DNA of 45,616 nt, from NCBI RefSeq assembly GCF_003569805.1, contig NZ_KZ984053.1:296647-342262 (forward strand). The letters run 5' to 3'. This stretch comes from Microbacterium halotolerans. Lineage in GTDB: Bacteria; Actinomycetota; Actinomycetes; Actinomycetales; Microbacteriaceae. The notes under the pieces were generated by a model. The model ran no database searches and was not told where the DNA came from. It saw only the letters and a program-made list of their open reading frames with translations. How positions within the stretch are numbered: the stretch's first letter is position 1; every line of letters starts with the position of its first letter. Below are positions 8,546 through 16,088 of the stretch, piece by piece. The position numbers and the translations under genes were made by a program.

Positions 8546-8551
8546 CAGGAT
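8546..8551 (+). promoter_or_regulatory. -10 element, leaderless start of the DNA glycosylase gene
   Basis: CAGGAT is followed by six bases and the ATG at 8558, with no Shine-Dalgarno sequence. It lies in the short gap after metX. Confidence 0.35.
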
Positions 8552-8557
8552 GGCACC

Positions 8558-9418
8558 ATGCCGGAGATGCCCGAGGTCCAGGGGCTCGTCGACTTCCTCG
8601 ACGACTCGCTCACGGGGCTGCGCTTCACACGGGTCACCATGGCGTCGTTCGCCGCGCTGCGCACCTTCGCCCCACCGATCGGTGATCTGCAGGGTGCCGA
8701 GGTGACGGAGGTGCTGCGGCACGGCAAGTTCGTCGACATCGCCACCGCCGAGATCCGACTCGTCTTCCACCTCGCCAAGGCGGGGTGGCTGCGCTGGTAC
8801 GACGCACTGCCGCAGACCGCGCTGAAGCCGGGCCGCTCCCCCATCGCGCTGCGCGTCGGCTTCGACGACGGCAGCGGATTCGACCTCACCGAGGCCGGCA
8901 CCAGGAAGGCCCTCGCCGTCTACGCCGTACGCGCGCCATCCGACGTTCCGGGCATCGCCAGGCTCGGCACAGATCCGCTCTCCGACGATTTCACGCTCGA
9001 CGCGCTCGCGGAGCTGCTGGAAGACAGGCGCACGCAGATCAAAGGACTCCTGCGCGACCAGTCCACGATCGCAGGCATCGGCAACGCCTACTCCGACGAG
9101 ATCCTGCACGTCGCGAGGATGTCGCCCTATGCGCCGGCAGCGTCGCTGTCCGAGGCCGACGTCGCTCGCCTGTATGAAGCGATCCGAGAGACGCTGCGCG
9201 ATGCCGTCTCCGCGGCGTCCGGCCGTCCTCCCGCCGATCTCAAGGACGCCAAGCGCCGCGGCATGCGCGTGCACGGTCGCCGAGGCGAGTCGTGCCCCGT
9301 ATGCGGCGACGTCGTTCGCAGCGTCTTCTTCGCCGACCGGTCCATGGAGTACTGCCCCACATGCCAGACCGGCGACAAGGTGCTCGCAGATCGCAGGCGG
9401 TCGCGCCTGTTGAAGTAG
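8558..9418 (+). CDS. Fpg/Nei-family DNA glycosylase (AP lyase)
   Basis: This 286-residue base-excision-repair enzyme begins MPEMPEVQ. After Met removal this gives the Pro-Glu catalytic pair of the Fpg/Nei family (Pro2 Schiff base, Glu3). The helix-two-turn-helix region RTQIKGLLRDQSTIAGIGNAYSDE (about residues 155-178) and the C-terminal zinc finger, C-X2-C-X16-C-X2-C, are complete (CPVCGD ... YCPTCQT). It removes oxidised bases and nicks the abasic site. The sequence alone does not separate an Fpg-like from a Nei-like specificity; many actinobacteria carry several paralogues. The reading frame is open for 2 kb upstream, but that part is a shadow of other genes. Confidence 0.9.
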   Translation: MPEMPEVQGLVDFLDDSLTGLRFTRVTMASFAALRTFAPPIGDLQGAEVTEVLRHGKFVDIATAEIRLVFHLAKAGWLRWYDALPQTALKPGRSPIALRVGFDDGSGFDLTEAGTRKALAVYAVRAPSDVPGIARLGTDPLSDDFTLDALAELLEDRRTQIKGLLRDQSTIAGIGNAYSDEILHVARMSPYAPAASLSEADVARLYEAIRETLRDAVSAASGRPPADLKDAKRRGMRVHGRRGESCPVCGDVVRSVFFADRSMEYCPTCQTGDKVLADRRRSRLLK

Positions 9419-9421
9419 CGT

Positions 9422-9727
9422 TCAGCCTTCGATCGCCCGTTCCAGACGTTCGATCTTGCCGTCGATCTCGCCGGAGCGGCCGGGCCGGATGTCGGCCTTC
9501 AGCACGAGGGAGATGCGCGACCCGAATGGTTCGACGGCCTCGGTTGCGCGCTTGACGACGTCCATCACGGTGTCCCAGTCCGGACCCTCGATCTCCGTGA
9601 ACATGCTGCTCGTGCGGTTCGGGAGCCCGGAGTCGCGCACCACCTTCACGGCGGCGGCGACCGCGTCGTGCACGGAGCCGTCCTCCCTGCCGGTGCCGGA
9701 CGGTGCGACGGAGAAGGCGACGAGCAT
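9422..9727 (-). CDS. MTH1187/YkoF-type thiamine-binding protein
   Basis: This 101-residue cytoplasmic protein has the ferredoxin-like fold of the MTH1187 (formerly DUF77) family. It opens MLVAFSVAPSG and has the signatures VHDAVAAAVKVVRDSGLPN and TEIEGPDWDTVMDVVKRA. Family members bind thiamine or related small molecules, and the cellular role is not well established. The length is that of the family. It converges on the glycosylase gene, leaving only three bases between the stop codons. It starts at an ATG six bases after a TAGGCT hexamer. Confidence 0.85.
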   Translation of the reverse strand: MLVAFSVAPSGTGREDGSVHDAVAAAVKVVRDSGLPNRTSSMFTEIEGPDWDTVMDVVKRATEAVEPFGSRISLVLKADIRPGRSGEIDGKIERLERAIEG

Positions 9728-9733
9728 GCATAG

Positions 9734-9739
9734 AGCCTA
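9734..9739 (-). promoter_or_regulatory. -10 element, leaderless start of the thiamine-binding gene
   Basis: TAGGCT on the minus strand is followed by six bases and the ATG at 9727. The hexamer and spacing are the same as those before the genes ending at 21628 and 24490. It lies just before the stop codon of the upstream gene. Confidence 0.5.
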
Positions 9740-9740
9740 C

Positions 9741-11012
9741 TCACAGTCGAGCGATGGCCTCCACGTCGTCGCCGAACTCGCGCACCGTCTCCTCCGAGAC
9801 GGTCGCCCTGGTCGCCCGCAGCGCCGTCAGGTAGTCCGCCGTGACCATCGGGCTGTCTCTGCCCCCGTTCACAGCGCGGGCCAGTGCCTCCTGCGAGGCG
9901 CGCCGCGCCGCGTACTCGATGTCCGCCGGGGTGAGTCCGTCGCTCGCGGCCACGAGCGCGTCGAAGTCGAGTCCGTCCGCGACGTGCCTCGGCACGTACC
10001 GCCGCCAGATCGCTCGCCTGGCCGCGCCATCCGGGAGGCCGATCGGGATGACGTAGTCGAACCTGCCGTGCCGCAGGAAGGCAGCGTCGAGCGCGCGCAC
10101 GAAGTTCGTCGCGCACACGAGCAGGCGTCCCTCGCGCTCGCGGAACTCGGCGACCAGCTTGAGCAGTTCGTTCGTCACGCCCTGCATCGGCGACGGCGGC
10201 TCTCCCCCACGGCGGGCGGCGATCTCCTCGACCTCGTCGATGAACACGACCGCATGCTCCAGCTCCCCGATCGTCCGGAACGTCTCGCGCAGCGCCGCGG
10301 CCAGACCGCCGGGCTCGCCGGACAGGCGCGAGGGGAACAGCTCGACGAACGGCCAGTCCAGCCGCGAGGCGACGGCCTTGGCGAAGGTCGTCTTGCCGGT
10401 GCCCGGCGGCCCGAACAGCATCACAGCCCTCGGCGGCACCACACCGTACTCATCCGCGAGGTCGGGGCGGGACAGCGGCAGCACGAGACGCTCCTGCAGC
10501 AGGTCCTTCTCCCGCTGCATGCCGCTGACGGCATCCCAGAGGTGACGAGGCAGGATCCGGCCGCCGACGTCCTTGAGCAGGTCGAGCTCCCTGCGCTGCA
10601 CCGGCATCTGCCGCTCGAGGTAGCGCAGCTGCGTGCGGGCCTCGAAGCCGTTCGCCGTGAGACCGTCGAGGCTTCCCGCGCGCTCCGGCACCAGGATCGA
10701 CAGCTTGCCGAGACCGAGCGGAGCCATCCGGCGCTCGAGCGCGTCGAGCAGCCCCGCCTCGACCCTGTCGTCGCGCTCGTGCTCCGTCACGCCGAAGAAC
10801 ACGATCCAGCCCTGCGCGTGCGCGGCCCGACCGACCGCCGCCCCGACGATCTCGTCGTCGCGGACGGCGACGACGGCGTGGTCGCGCTGGCACGAGGCGA
10901 TCACCTCGCTGAGCGCGTAGACGGGCGACTCCTCGCGCGCCGCTTCTTCCCACAGACGCACGATCGCGTCGAGGTCGTCGTCATGGAACTCGCGTATTCG
11001 GGTACGGCTCAT
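9741..11012 (-). CDS. GNAT-like domain fused to an AAA+ ATPase
   Basis: This 423-residue protein joins two modules. Residues 1-140 look like a GNAT acetyltransferase fold (IREFHDDDLDAIVRLWEEA, VVAVRDDEIVGAAVG, a C-terminal NGFEARTQLRYLER). However, the usual acetyl-CoA loop (R/Q-x-x-G-x-G/A) is replaced by HERDDRVEAG, so CoA binding may be lost. Residues 150-423 form a Cdc48/FtsH-like AAA+ domain: Walker A GPPGTGKT at 201-208, Walker B VVFIDEVE with Asp259-Glu260, sensor-1 Asn303, arginine-finger candidates at 314 and 317 in RHGRFD, and the helical lid motif TPADIEYAARRAS. AGGAGG sits five bases before the ATG at 11012. The client or substrate is unknown. Confidence 0.85.
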   Translation of the reverse strand: MSRTRIREFHDDDLDAIVRLWEEAAREESPVYALSEVIASCQRDHAVVAVRDDEIVGAAVGRAAHAQGWIVFFGVTEHERDDRVEAGLLDALERRMAPLGLGKLSILVPERAGSLDGLTANGFEARTQLRYLERQMPVQRRELDLLKDVGGRILPRHLWDAVSGMQREKDLLQERLVLPLSRPDLADEYGVVPPRAVMLFGPPGTGKTTFAKAVASRLDWPFVELFPSRLSGEPGGLAAALRETFRTIGELEHAVVFIDEVEEIAARRGGEPPSPMQGVTNELLKLVAEFREREGRLLVCATNFVRALDAAFLRHGRFDYVIPIGLPDGAARRAIWRRYVPRHVADGLDFDALVAASDGLTPADIEYAARRASQEALARAVNGGRDSPMVTADYLTALRATRATVSEETVREFGDDVEAIARL

Positions 11013-11215
11013 CTCTGCCTCCTGGCGGCTCGGCTGCTCCGGATGGAGCGGATCGGGTGCCGGCAGGGGTCGTGCCGTTCGCGGGCCCCGGATCGGGGAC
11101 GTGCACCGAGCGTAACCGTCTGGGCCCGCGCCCGGACCTGCGCCGATCGACGAAACAACCGGGTTTCTTCCGATTCGGATCAATTCACGCACTGCCCAGC
11201 TCGCAGCGCGCGGGC

Positions 11216-12232
11216 TCAGGACTGCGTCATGGCGAGCGCGTGAGTGTGGGCGGCGGGGAGGTGGGCGGCGACGTCGAGCGCGGTGATGGCATGCCCGAAT
11301 GGGTCGACCTGCCCGGCGGCGGACGTGCCCGGAGTGAGCTGGCCCGCTGCGATGCGGCCCGCGATGCCGTGCAGCCATGCCGCCGTCGCCGCGATCGGAC
11401 CGAGCTCCTCGACGTCGAGCACCGCTGGGTCCCGTGCAGCACCCTGTTCCTCGTCAGCGGGCGATTCCCGCTCCGCGTCCGGTGACCGTCGGCGCCTGGC
11501 CGCCGCACCGGCCAGCAGAGCGCCCGTCGCGCCCGCCAGCACGTCACCGGTTCCCGCCGTCGCCAGCCACGGCGTTCCCGCTCTCACCACGGTCCACCAT
11601 CCGCCGGGCGTCGCGATGAGCGTCTCCGCGCCTTTGAGCAGCACGACACCGCCGAGCGCGACGGCCGTCTCGCGCACCACGAGCAGCCGCTCAGCGAACC
11701 CCGCCTTCAGACGACGGTCGAGCGGGTCGCCGTCGATGTCGTCGATCCCCAGTCCGAGCGGAATCCTCACCTCGGCCAGCTCCGCCTCGTGCGGCGTCAC
11801 GATCACGGGCCCGCGCACGTCCGTGACGAGATCGAGCGCACCCGCATCGAGCACGGTAGGCACGGCGGAGCGCAGCAGCGCCCGGAACGCCCCGGTGATA
11901 CGCTCATCGCGGTTCCGGCCATCGACCCCCGAGCCGATCACGGCGGCGTCGATCCGGCCCATCCGATTCACCACCGTCTCCGGCCTGCGCTGCAGCACGA
12001 GCTGCGCCACCGCGGGGTCGCCCTGCCACGTCACCATGCCGACGCCCGCGCGCCATGCCCCCTCGACCGAGAGCACGGCCGCGCCGGGGTACGGACGCGA
12101 ACCGGTCCGCAGCGACACCACACCTCGGGAATACTTGTGATCGCCCATAGTTGGCAGTTGAAGGGTGCTCGCGACATCCGCGGCGCCCCACTCGGTGCGG
12201 TCAGCGCCGTTCGCGGCGAATCCGGCTGGCAT
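11216..12232 (-). CDS. nnrD: ADP-dependent NAD(P)H-hydrate dehydratase (NnrD)
   Basis: This 338-residue ribokinase-fold enzyme repairs hydrated NAD(P)H, using ADP for dehydration. DHKYSRGVVSL near residue 30, VTPHEAELAEV, VVLLKGAETLIA and the anion-hole/catalytic motif TAGTGDVLAGATGALLAGAA identify the YjeF C-terminal family. The N-terminal epimerase domain (NnrE) is absent from the protein and from the window. A low-complexity insert (about residues 250-275, RRRRSPDAERESPADEEQG) interrupts the C-terminal region and looks like a flexible loop. The ATG at 12232 follows TAGTCT by six bases. Confidence 0.88.
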   Translation of the reverse strand: MPAGFAANGADRTEWGAADVASTLQLPTMGDHKYSRGVVSLRTGSRPYPGAAVLSVEGAWRAGVGMVTWQGDPAVAQLVLQRRPETVVNRMGRIDAAVIGSGVDGRNRDERITGAFRALLRSAVPTVLDAGALDLVTDVRGPVIVTPHEAELAEVRIPLGLGIDDIDGDPLDRRLKAGFAERLLVVRETAVALGGVVLLKGAETLIATPGGWWTVVRAGTPWLATAGTGDVLAGATGALLAGAAARRRRSPDAERESPADEEQGAARDPAVLDVEELGPIAATAAWLHGIAGRIAAGQLTPGTSAAGQVDPFGHAITALDVAAHLPAAHTHALAMTQS

Positions 12233-12238
12233 GCCGCC

Positions 12239-12244
12239 AGACTA
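12239..12244 (-). promoter_or_regulatory. -10 element, leaderless start of nnrD
   Basis: TAGTCT on the minus strand is followed by six bases and the ATG at 12232. It lies in the gap shared with the divergent flavin oxidoreductase gene (start 12297). Confidence 0.45.
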
Positions 12245-12296
12245 CGCCCGCCGCAGTCAGCCGACACCGCACGCCGAGCCCAGAGGAAAGGCATCC

Positions 12297-13385
12297 ATGT
12301 CCCAGTTGTTCTCCCCGATCTCGCTGCGCGAGCAGACGTTCCGCAACCGCCTCTGGGTGTCGCCGATGTGCCAGTACAGCGCCGTCGACGGGGTCGTGAA
12401 CGACTGGCACCACGTGCACCTGGCGCAGTTCGCCTCCGGCGGCGCTGGCCTCGTGATCGCTGAGGCCTCCGCCGTGGTCCCCGAGGGACGCATCTCACCG
12501 CGCGACGCCGGCATCTGGAACGACGAGCAGCGCGACGCGTGGCGGCCGATCGTGGATTCTATCCATGCACGAGGTTCGAAGGCGGCGATCCAGCTCGCGC
12601 ATGCCGGGCGCAAGGCGTCGACCTGGTGGCCGTTCGCCGAGCAGGCGGCCTCGGGCCGCGGATCGGTGGCGCCGGACGAGGGCGGCTGGGTCTCCGAGGC
12701 GCCGTCTCCGATCGCGTACGAGGGGTTCGCGGCCCCGGATGAGCTGAGCCGCGAACGCATCGACGAGATCGCCGCGGCCTTCGCCGCCGCCGCCCGCCGC
12801 GCGGTCGAGGCAGGCTTCGATGCCGTCGAGCTGCACGCGGCGCACGGATACCTGCTGCACGAGTTCCTCTCGCCGCTGTCGAATGAGCGCACCGACGAGC
12901 ACGGCGGATCTCTCGAGAACCGCGCGCGACTTGTGCTGCGCGTCATCAGCGAGGTGCGCGCCGAGGTGGGCGAGGCCTACCCGATCCTGGTGCGCTTCTC
13001 GGCGACAGACTCCGCGCCAGGCGGGCTCGAGGTCGACGACATCGCTCAGGTCGCCGCCTGGGCGGTCGACGCGGGAGCGGACTTCTTCGATGTGTCGTCG
13101 AGCGGGCTGGTCGCACACCAGCAGATCGACGCGCACCCCGGCTACCAGGTGGTCTTCGCCGCGCGCGTGCGCGAGATATCCGGGGCGCCGACGGGCGCCG
13201 TCGGAATCATCACGACCGGGGCCCAGGCGGAGGAGGTCATCTCCTCAGGCTCAGCCGACGTCGTGCTCGCCGCCCGAGAGTGGCTCCGCGACCCCCACTT
13301 CGCCCTCCGTGCGGCCACAGAACTCGCCGAGCCCCCTGAGCGCCTCTGGCCCGCCCAGTACCTCCGAGCCCACCGCGCGGTCTGA
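12297..13385 (+). CDS. Old Yellow Enzyme-type NADH:flavin oxidoreductase (YqjM-like)
   Basis: This 362-residue FMN-dependent TIM-barrel enzyme reduces activated C=C bonds (enones, nitro compounds). It opens LFSPISLREQTFRNRLWVSPMCQYSA, the signature of the YqjM/thermophilic-like OYE group. It has QLAHAGRKAS, the substrate-binding pair in ELHAAHGYLLHEFLSP, and the FMN-phosphate motif near GIITTGAQAEEVI and ADVVLAAREWLRDPHF. GAGGAAAGG lies about six bases before the ATG at 12297. It stands alone, divergent from nnrD, and its physiological substrate cannot be deduced. Its neighbours suggest general redox or nicotinamide housekeeping. Confidence 0.92.
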   Translation: MSQLFSPISLREQTFRNRLWVSPMCQYSAVDGVVNDWHHVHLAQFASGGAGLVIAEASAVVPEGRISPRDAGIWNDEQRDAWRPIVDSIHARGSKAAIQLAHAGRKASTWWPFAEQAASGRGSVAPDEGGWVSEAPSPIAYEGFAAPDELSRERIDEIAAAFAAAARRAVEAGFDAVELHAAHGYLLHEFLSPLSNERTDEHGGSLENRARLVLRVISEVRAEVGEAYPILVRFSATDSAPGGLEVDDIAQVAAWAVDAGADFFDVSSSGLVAHQQIDAHPGYQVVFAARVREISGAPTGAVGIITTGAQAEEVISSGSADVVLAAREWLRDPHFALRAATELAEPPERLWPAQYLRAHRAV

Positions 13386-13522
13386 CGAGCGCACAGCCTG
13401 ACAACGCAGCCAGGCGCACCCACCGGCGGGTCCCCGCCGCCGATAGGCGCGTGGATGGCAAGGCGGAGGAAGGAGTCGGGCCGAATGACCGGCGACTGAC
13501 GACAACGCCGCCAGCCGCGTGC

Positions 13523-14575
13523 CTAGCGGCGGCGGGTGGCGTCGTGGACTTCGCCGACGAGCTCCTCGATAACATCCTCCAGGAACAGCACGCCCGTGGT
13601 CTCACCCTGCGCGTTGCGCACGCGGGCGAGGTGGCGACCGGTGCGACGCATCACCGCGAGGGCGTCCTCGAGGTCGGTCGACTCCTGCACCGGCACCATG
13701 TGGTGAATGCGCTTGGCTGGCACCTGCGCGTCCGCATGCTCGTTCTCGCGGCCGCCCTCCGCGGCTCGGAGCACGTCCTTGAGGTGCACGTATCCTCGGG
13801 GTACGCCGTCGCCGTTGACGATGGCGTACCGGGAGTAGCCGTGCTTCGCCACGGCACGCTCGATCGCTGCAGGGGTCGTCGTCTCCGGCAGAGTGACGAG
13901 CTTGTCGAGCGGCACCGCGATGTCGCCGGCGTGCTTGTCGGTGAACTCCACAACCGCCGATACGGTGCCCGCGGTATCCTTCAGCACGCCCTCGCGCCGC
14001 GACGCGTCGACGATCGTCGCCACCTCGTCGAGCGTGAACGTCGAGTTCGCCTCGGACTTCGGTTCGATGCGGAACAGCCGCAGCGCGCCGTTGGCGATGC
14101 CGTTGAGCACCCAGATCACCGGATGGAAGACCTTCGACACCCACACCAGCGGCGGCGCGAGGATCAGCACGGCACGATCCGGCACGGAGAAGGCGATGTT
14201 CTTCGCGACCATCTCGCCGAACACGACGTGCAGATACGTCACGATCAGCAGCGCGATCACGAATCCCACGGTTCCGACCGCGGCATCCGGCATTCCCGTC
14301 AGCCCCAGCGGCACCTCGAGCAGATGGTGGATCGACGGCTCGGAGACGTTCAGGATCAGCAGCGAGCAGATCGTGATGCCCAGCTGCGAGGTCGCCAGCA
14401 TCAACGTGGCGTGCTCCATGGCATACAGCGCCGTCTTCGCCGCGCGATTGCCCTTCTCCGCTCGAGGCTCGATCTGCGACCGACGCGCCGAGATCACGGC
14501 GAACTCGGCGCCGACGAAGAAGGCGTTCCCGATCAGCAGGACGAACAGCCAGAAGATTCCCGCCCAATCGCTCAC
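13523..14575 (-). CDS. DUF21/CBS-domain membrane protein (CNNM/CorC-like), short form
   Basis: This 350-residue protein has an N-terminal DUF21 membrane domain (about residues 1-190, starting with IFWLFVLLIGNAFFVGAEFAVISARRSQIE) and a CBS pair (about 200-345, ending VLFLEDVIEELVGEVHD). It lacks the C-terminal CorC_HlyC domain that its upstream partner has. Proteins of this type have been linked to magnesium/cobalt export; the older haemolysin label is unhelpful. Its ATG overlaps the stop of the preceding gene as ATGA (14572-14575), so the two are translationally coupled and may form a heteromer. Confidence 0.85.
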   Translation of the reverse strand: MSDWAGIFWLFVLLIGNAFFVGAEFAVISARRSQIEPRAEKGNRAAKTALYAMEHATLMLATSQLGITICSLLILNVSEPSIHHLLEVPLGLTGMPDAAVGTVGFVIALLIVTYLHVVFGEMVAKNIAFSVPDRAVLILAPPLVWVSKVFHPVIWVLNGIANGALRLFRIEPKSEANSTFTLDEVATIVDASRREGVLKDTAGTVSAVVEFTDKHAGDIAVPLDKLVTLPETTTPAAIERAVAKHGYSRYAIVNGDGVPRGYVHLKDVLRAAEGGRENEHADAQVPAKRIHHMVPVQESTDLEDALAVMRRTGRHLARVRNAQGETTGVLFLEDVIEELVGEVHDATRRR

Positions 14576-15897
14576 GACGGATCACCCCCGTCGACCGGTT
14601 CCCGGACGGGCTGGGGAGTGAACCTCACCCTGTCGACGCGGCGACCGTCCATCCGTTCGACCGTCAGGCGGCCGCGCTCGGTGGGCACCGTGTCTCCGAC
14701 GCGCGGCACCCGCTCGAGCGCGCTCATGATGAACCCTCCGACCGTGTCATAGTCCTCGCTCGGCGGCACGGCGACGCCCGCCCGGTCGAACAGCTCATCG
14801 GGCCGCAGCTCGGCGGGGAAGGTCAGTGACCCGCTGTGGCTGACCACGCCGGCGAGGCGTCTGTCGTGCTCGTCCGACACTTCGCCGACGATCTCCTCGA
14901 CGAGATCCTCCAGCGTGACCACACCTGCCGTTCCACCGTACTCGTCGACGACGATCGCCATCTGATACCCGCGCGAGCGCAGCTCGGCGATCAGCTGATC
15001 GAGCCTCACGGTCTCCGGCACGCGCAGCGGCTCCGACCCCAGCGCACCGGCCGGCACGTCGGACCGCTTCCCGCGCGGCACGCTGATCGCGGCCTTGAGG
15101 TGCACGATGCTGGAGATGTCGTCGAGCGATTCGCCGTACAGCGGGAAGCGGCTGTGCCCCGTGCGCACGGCGAGATCGATCACGTCCTGGGCCGAATCGT
15201 CCGCGGCGAGCGCGTGCATGCGCGGACGCGGCGTCATCACGTCCGACGCGCTCAGGCGTGCGAAGGTGAGGCTGCGGTCGAGCAGCGTCGCCGTATCCTC
15301 CTCGAGCATGCCCGCCAAGGCCGAGCGGCGCACGAGGCTGGACAGCTCCTCTGCCGAGCGCGCCCCGGAGAGCTCTTCCTGCGGTTCGATGCCGATCGCA
15401 CGCAGCACCGCGTTGGCGCTGCCGTTCAGCAGAGCGACGATGGGCCGGAACACTGCGCTGAAGGCCAGCTGGAACGGCGCGACGATCTTCGCCGTGACCA
15501 GCGGGACGGCGAGCGCCATGTTCTTGGGCACGAGCTCGCCGATGATCATCGACAGGATCGTGGCGATCGTCATCGCGATCACCGTGGCGATCGGCACCGC
15601 CACCTCATCCGGCACGCCGAGCAGATCGAACAGCGGCGCGAGCATCCGTGAGAACGCCGGCTCGAGCGTGTACCCGGTCAGCAGGGTCGTCAGCGTGATG
15701 CCGAGCTGTGCGCTGGACAGATGCGTCGACGTTCTGCGCAGAGCCCGGATGGTCAGGCCGAGTCGCGATTCGCCCCGAGCCTGGCGCGCCTCCAGTTCTG
15801 CCCGGTCGAGATTCACCAAGGCGAACTCACTGCCGACGAACAGGCCTGTCCCTACGGTCAGCAGGAGCCCCACCCCGATCAGAATCCAATCGGTCAC
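14572..15897 (-). CDS. DUF21/CBS/CorC_HlyC membrane protein (CNNM/CorC-like), full form
   Basis: This 441-residue protein has a DUF21 membrane domain (about 1-190, SEFALVNLDRAELEARQARG), a CBS pair (about 205-335, with DVMTPRPRMHAL and VVDEYGGTAGVVTLEDLVEEIVGEV) and a C-terminal CorC_HlyC transporter-associated domain (about 345-430, YDTVGGFIMSALERVPRVGD). This is the standard CNNM/CorC architecture, associated with divalent cation efflux. It starts at the GTG at 15897 after a GGGGGTGAT ribosome site. It is the first gene of a two-gene operon reading away from kgd. Confidence 0.87.
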   Translation of the reverse strand: MTDWILIGVGLLLTVGTGLFVGSEFALVNLDRAELEARQARGESRLGLTIRALRRTSTHLSSAQLGITLTTLLTGYTLEPAFSRMLAPLFDLLGVPDEVAVPIATVIAMTIATILSMIIGELVPKNMALAVPLVTAKIVAPFQLAFSAVFRPIVALLNGSANAVLRAIGIEPQEELSGARSAEELSSLVRRSALAGMLEEDTATLLDRSLTFARLSASDVMTPRPRMHALAADDSAQDVIDLAVRTGHSRFPLYGESLDDISSIVHLKAAISVPRGKRSDVPAGALGSEPLRVPETVRLDQLIAELRSRGYQMAIVVDEYGGTAGVVTLEDLVEEIVGEVSDEHDRRLAGVVSHSGSLTFPAELRPDELFDRAGVAVPPSEDYDTVGGFIMSALERVPRVGDTVPTERGRLTVERMDGRRVDRVRFTPQPVREPVDGGDPS

Positions 15898-15978
15898 GCC
15901 GGATCACCCCCTGAAGGGGTCTGCGTGGAATCGGAGGGGCGGGGCGCGATACTCGGAGGGTCGTCCATCGTATCGACA

Positions 15979-15984
15979 ACTATA
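15979..15984 (-). promoter_or_regulatory. Possible -10 element for the DUF21/CBS operon
   Basis: TATAGT on the minus strand is the best -10 match in the 191-base gap between this operon and kgd. Transcription would start near 15972, leaving a leader of about 75 bases. No convincing -35 is seen. Confidence 0.35.
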
Positions 15985-16040
15985 GCGGCAGCAGCTCGGA
16001 AGCGTCTGCCTGTCGCCGCGGAGTGCTCCAGGATGTGGGC

Positions 16041-16046
16041 TAGGCT
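16041..16046 (+). promoter_or_regulatory. Possible -10 element for kgd
   Basis: TAGGCT on the plus strand would place a transcription start near 16053. The kgd start codon is 36 or more bases further on, so this message would have a short leader, unlike the leaderless genes elsewhere in the window. Confidence 0.4.
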
Positions 16047-16088
16047 GGAACACCGGATGCGCGACCAAACTGCGCAGGCTTCTCAGCG

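Noticed and set aside
9456..11243. 595-codon plus-strand frame across the thiamine-binding and GNAT-AAA genes
   Set aside because: Its composition is Arg/Asp/His-rich with no domain, and it is the shadow of well-supported minus-strand genes with ribosome sites.
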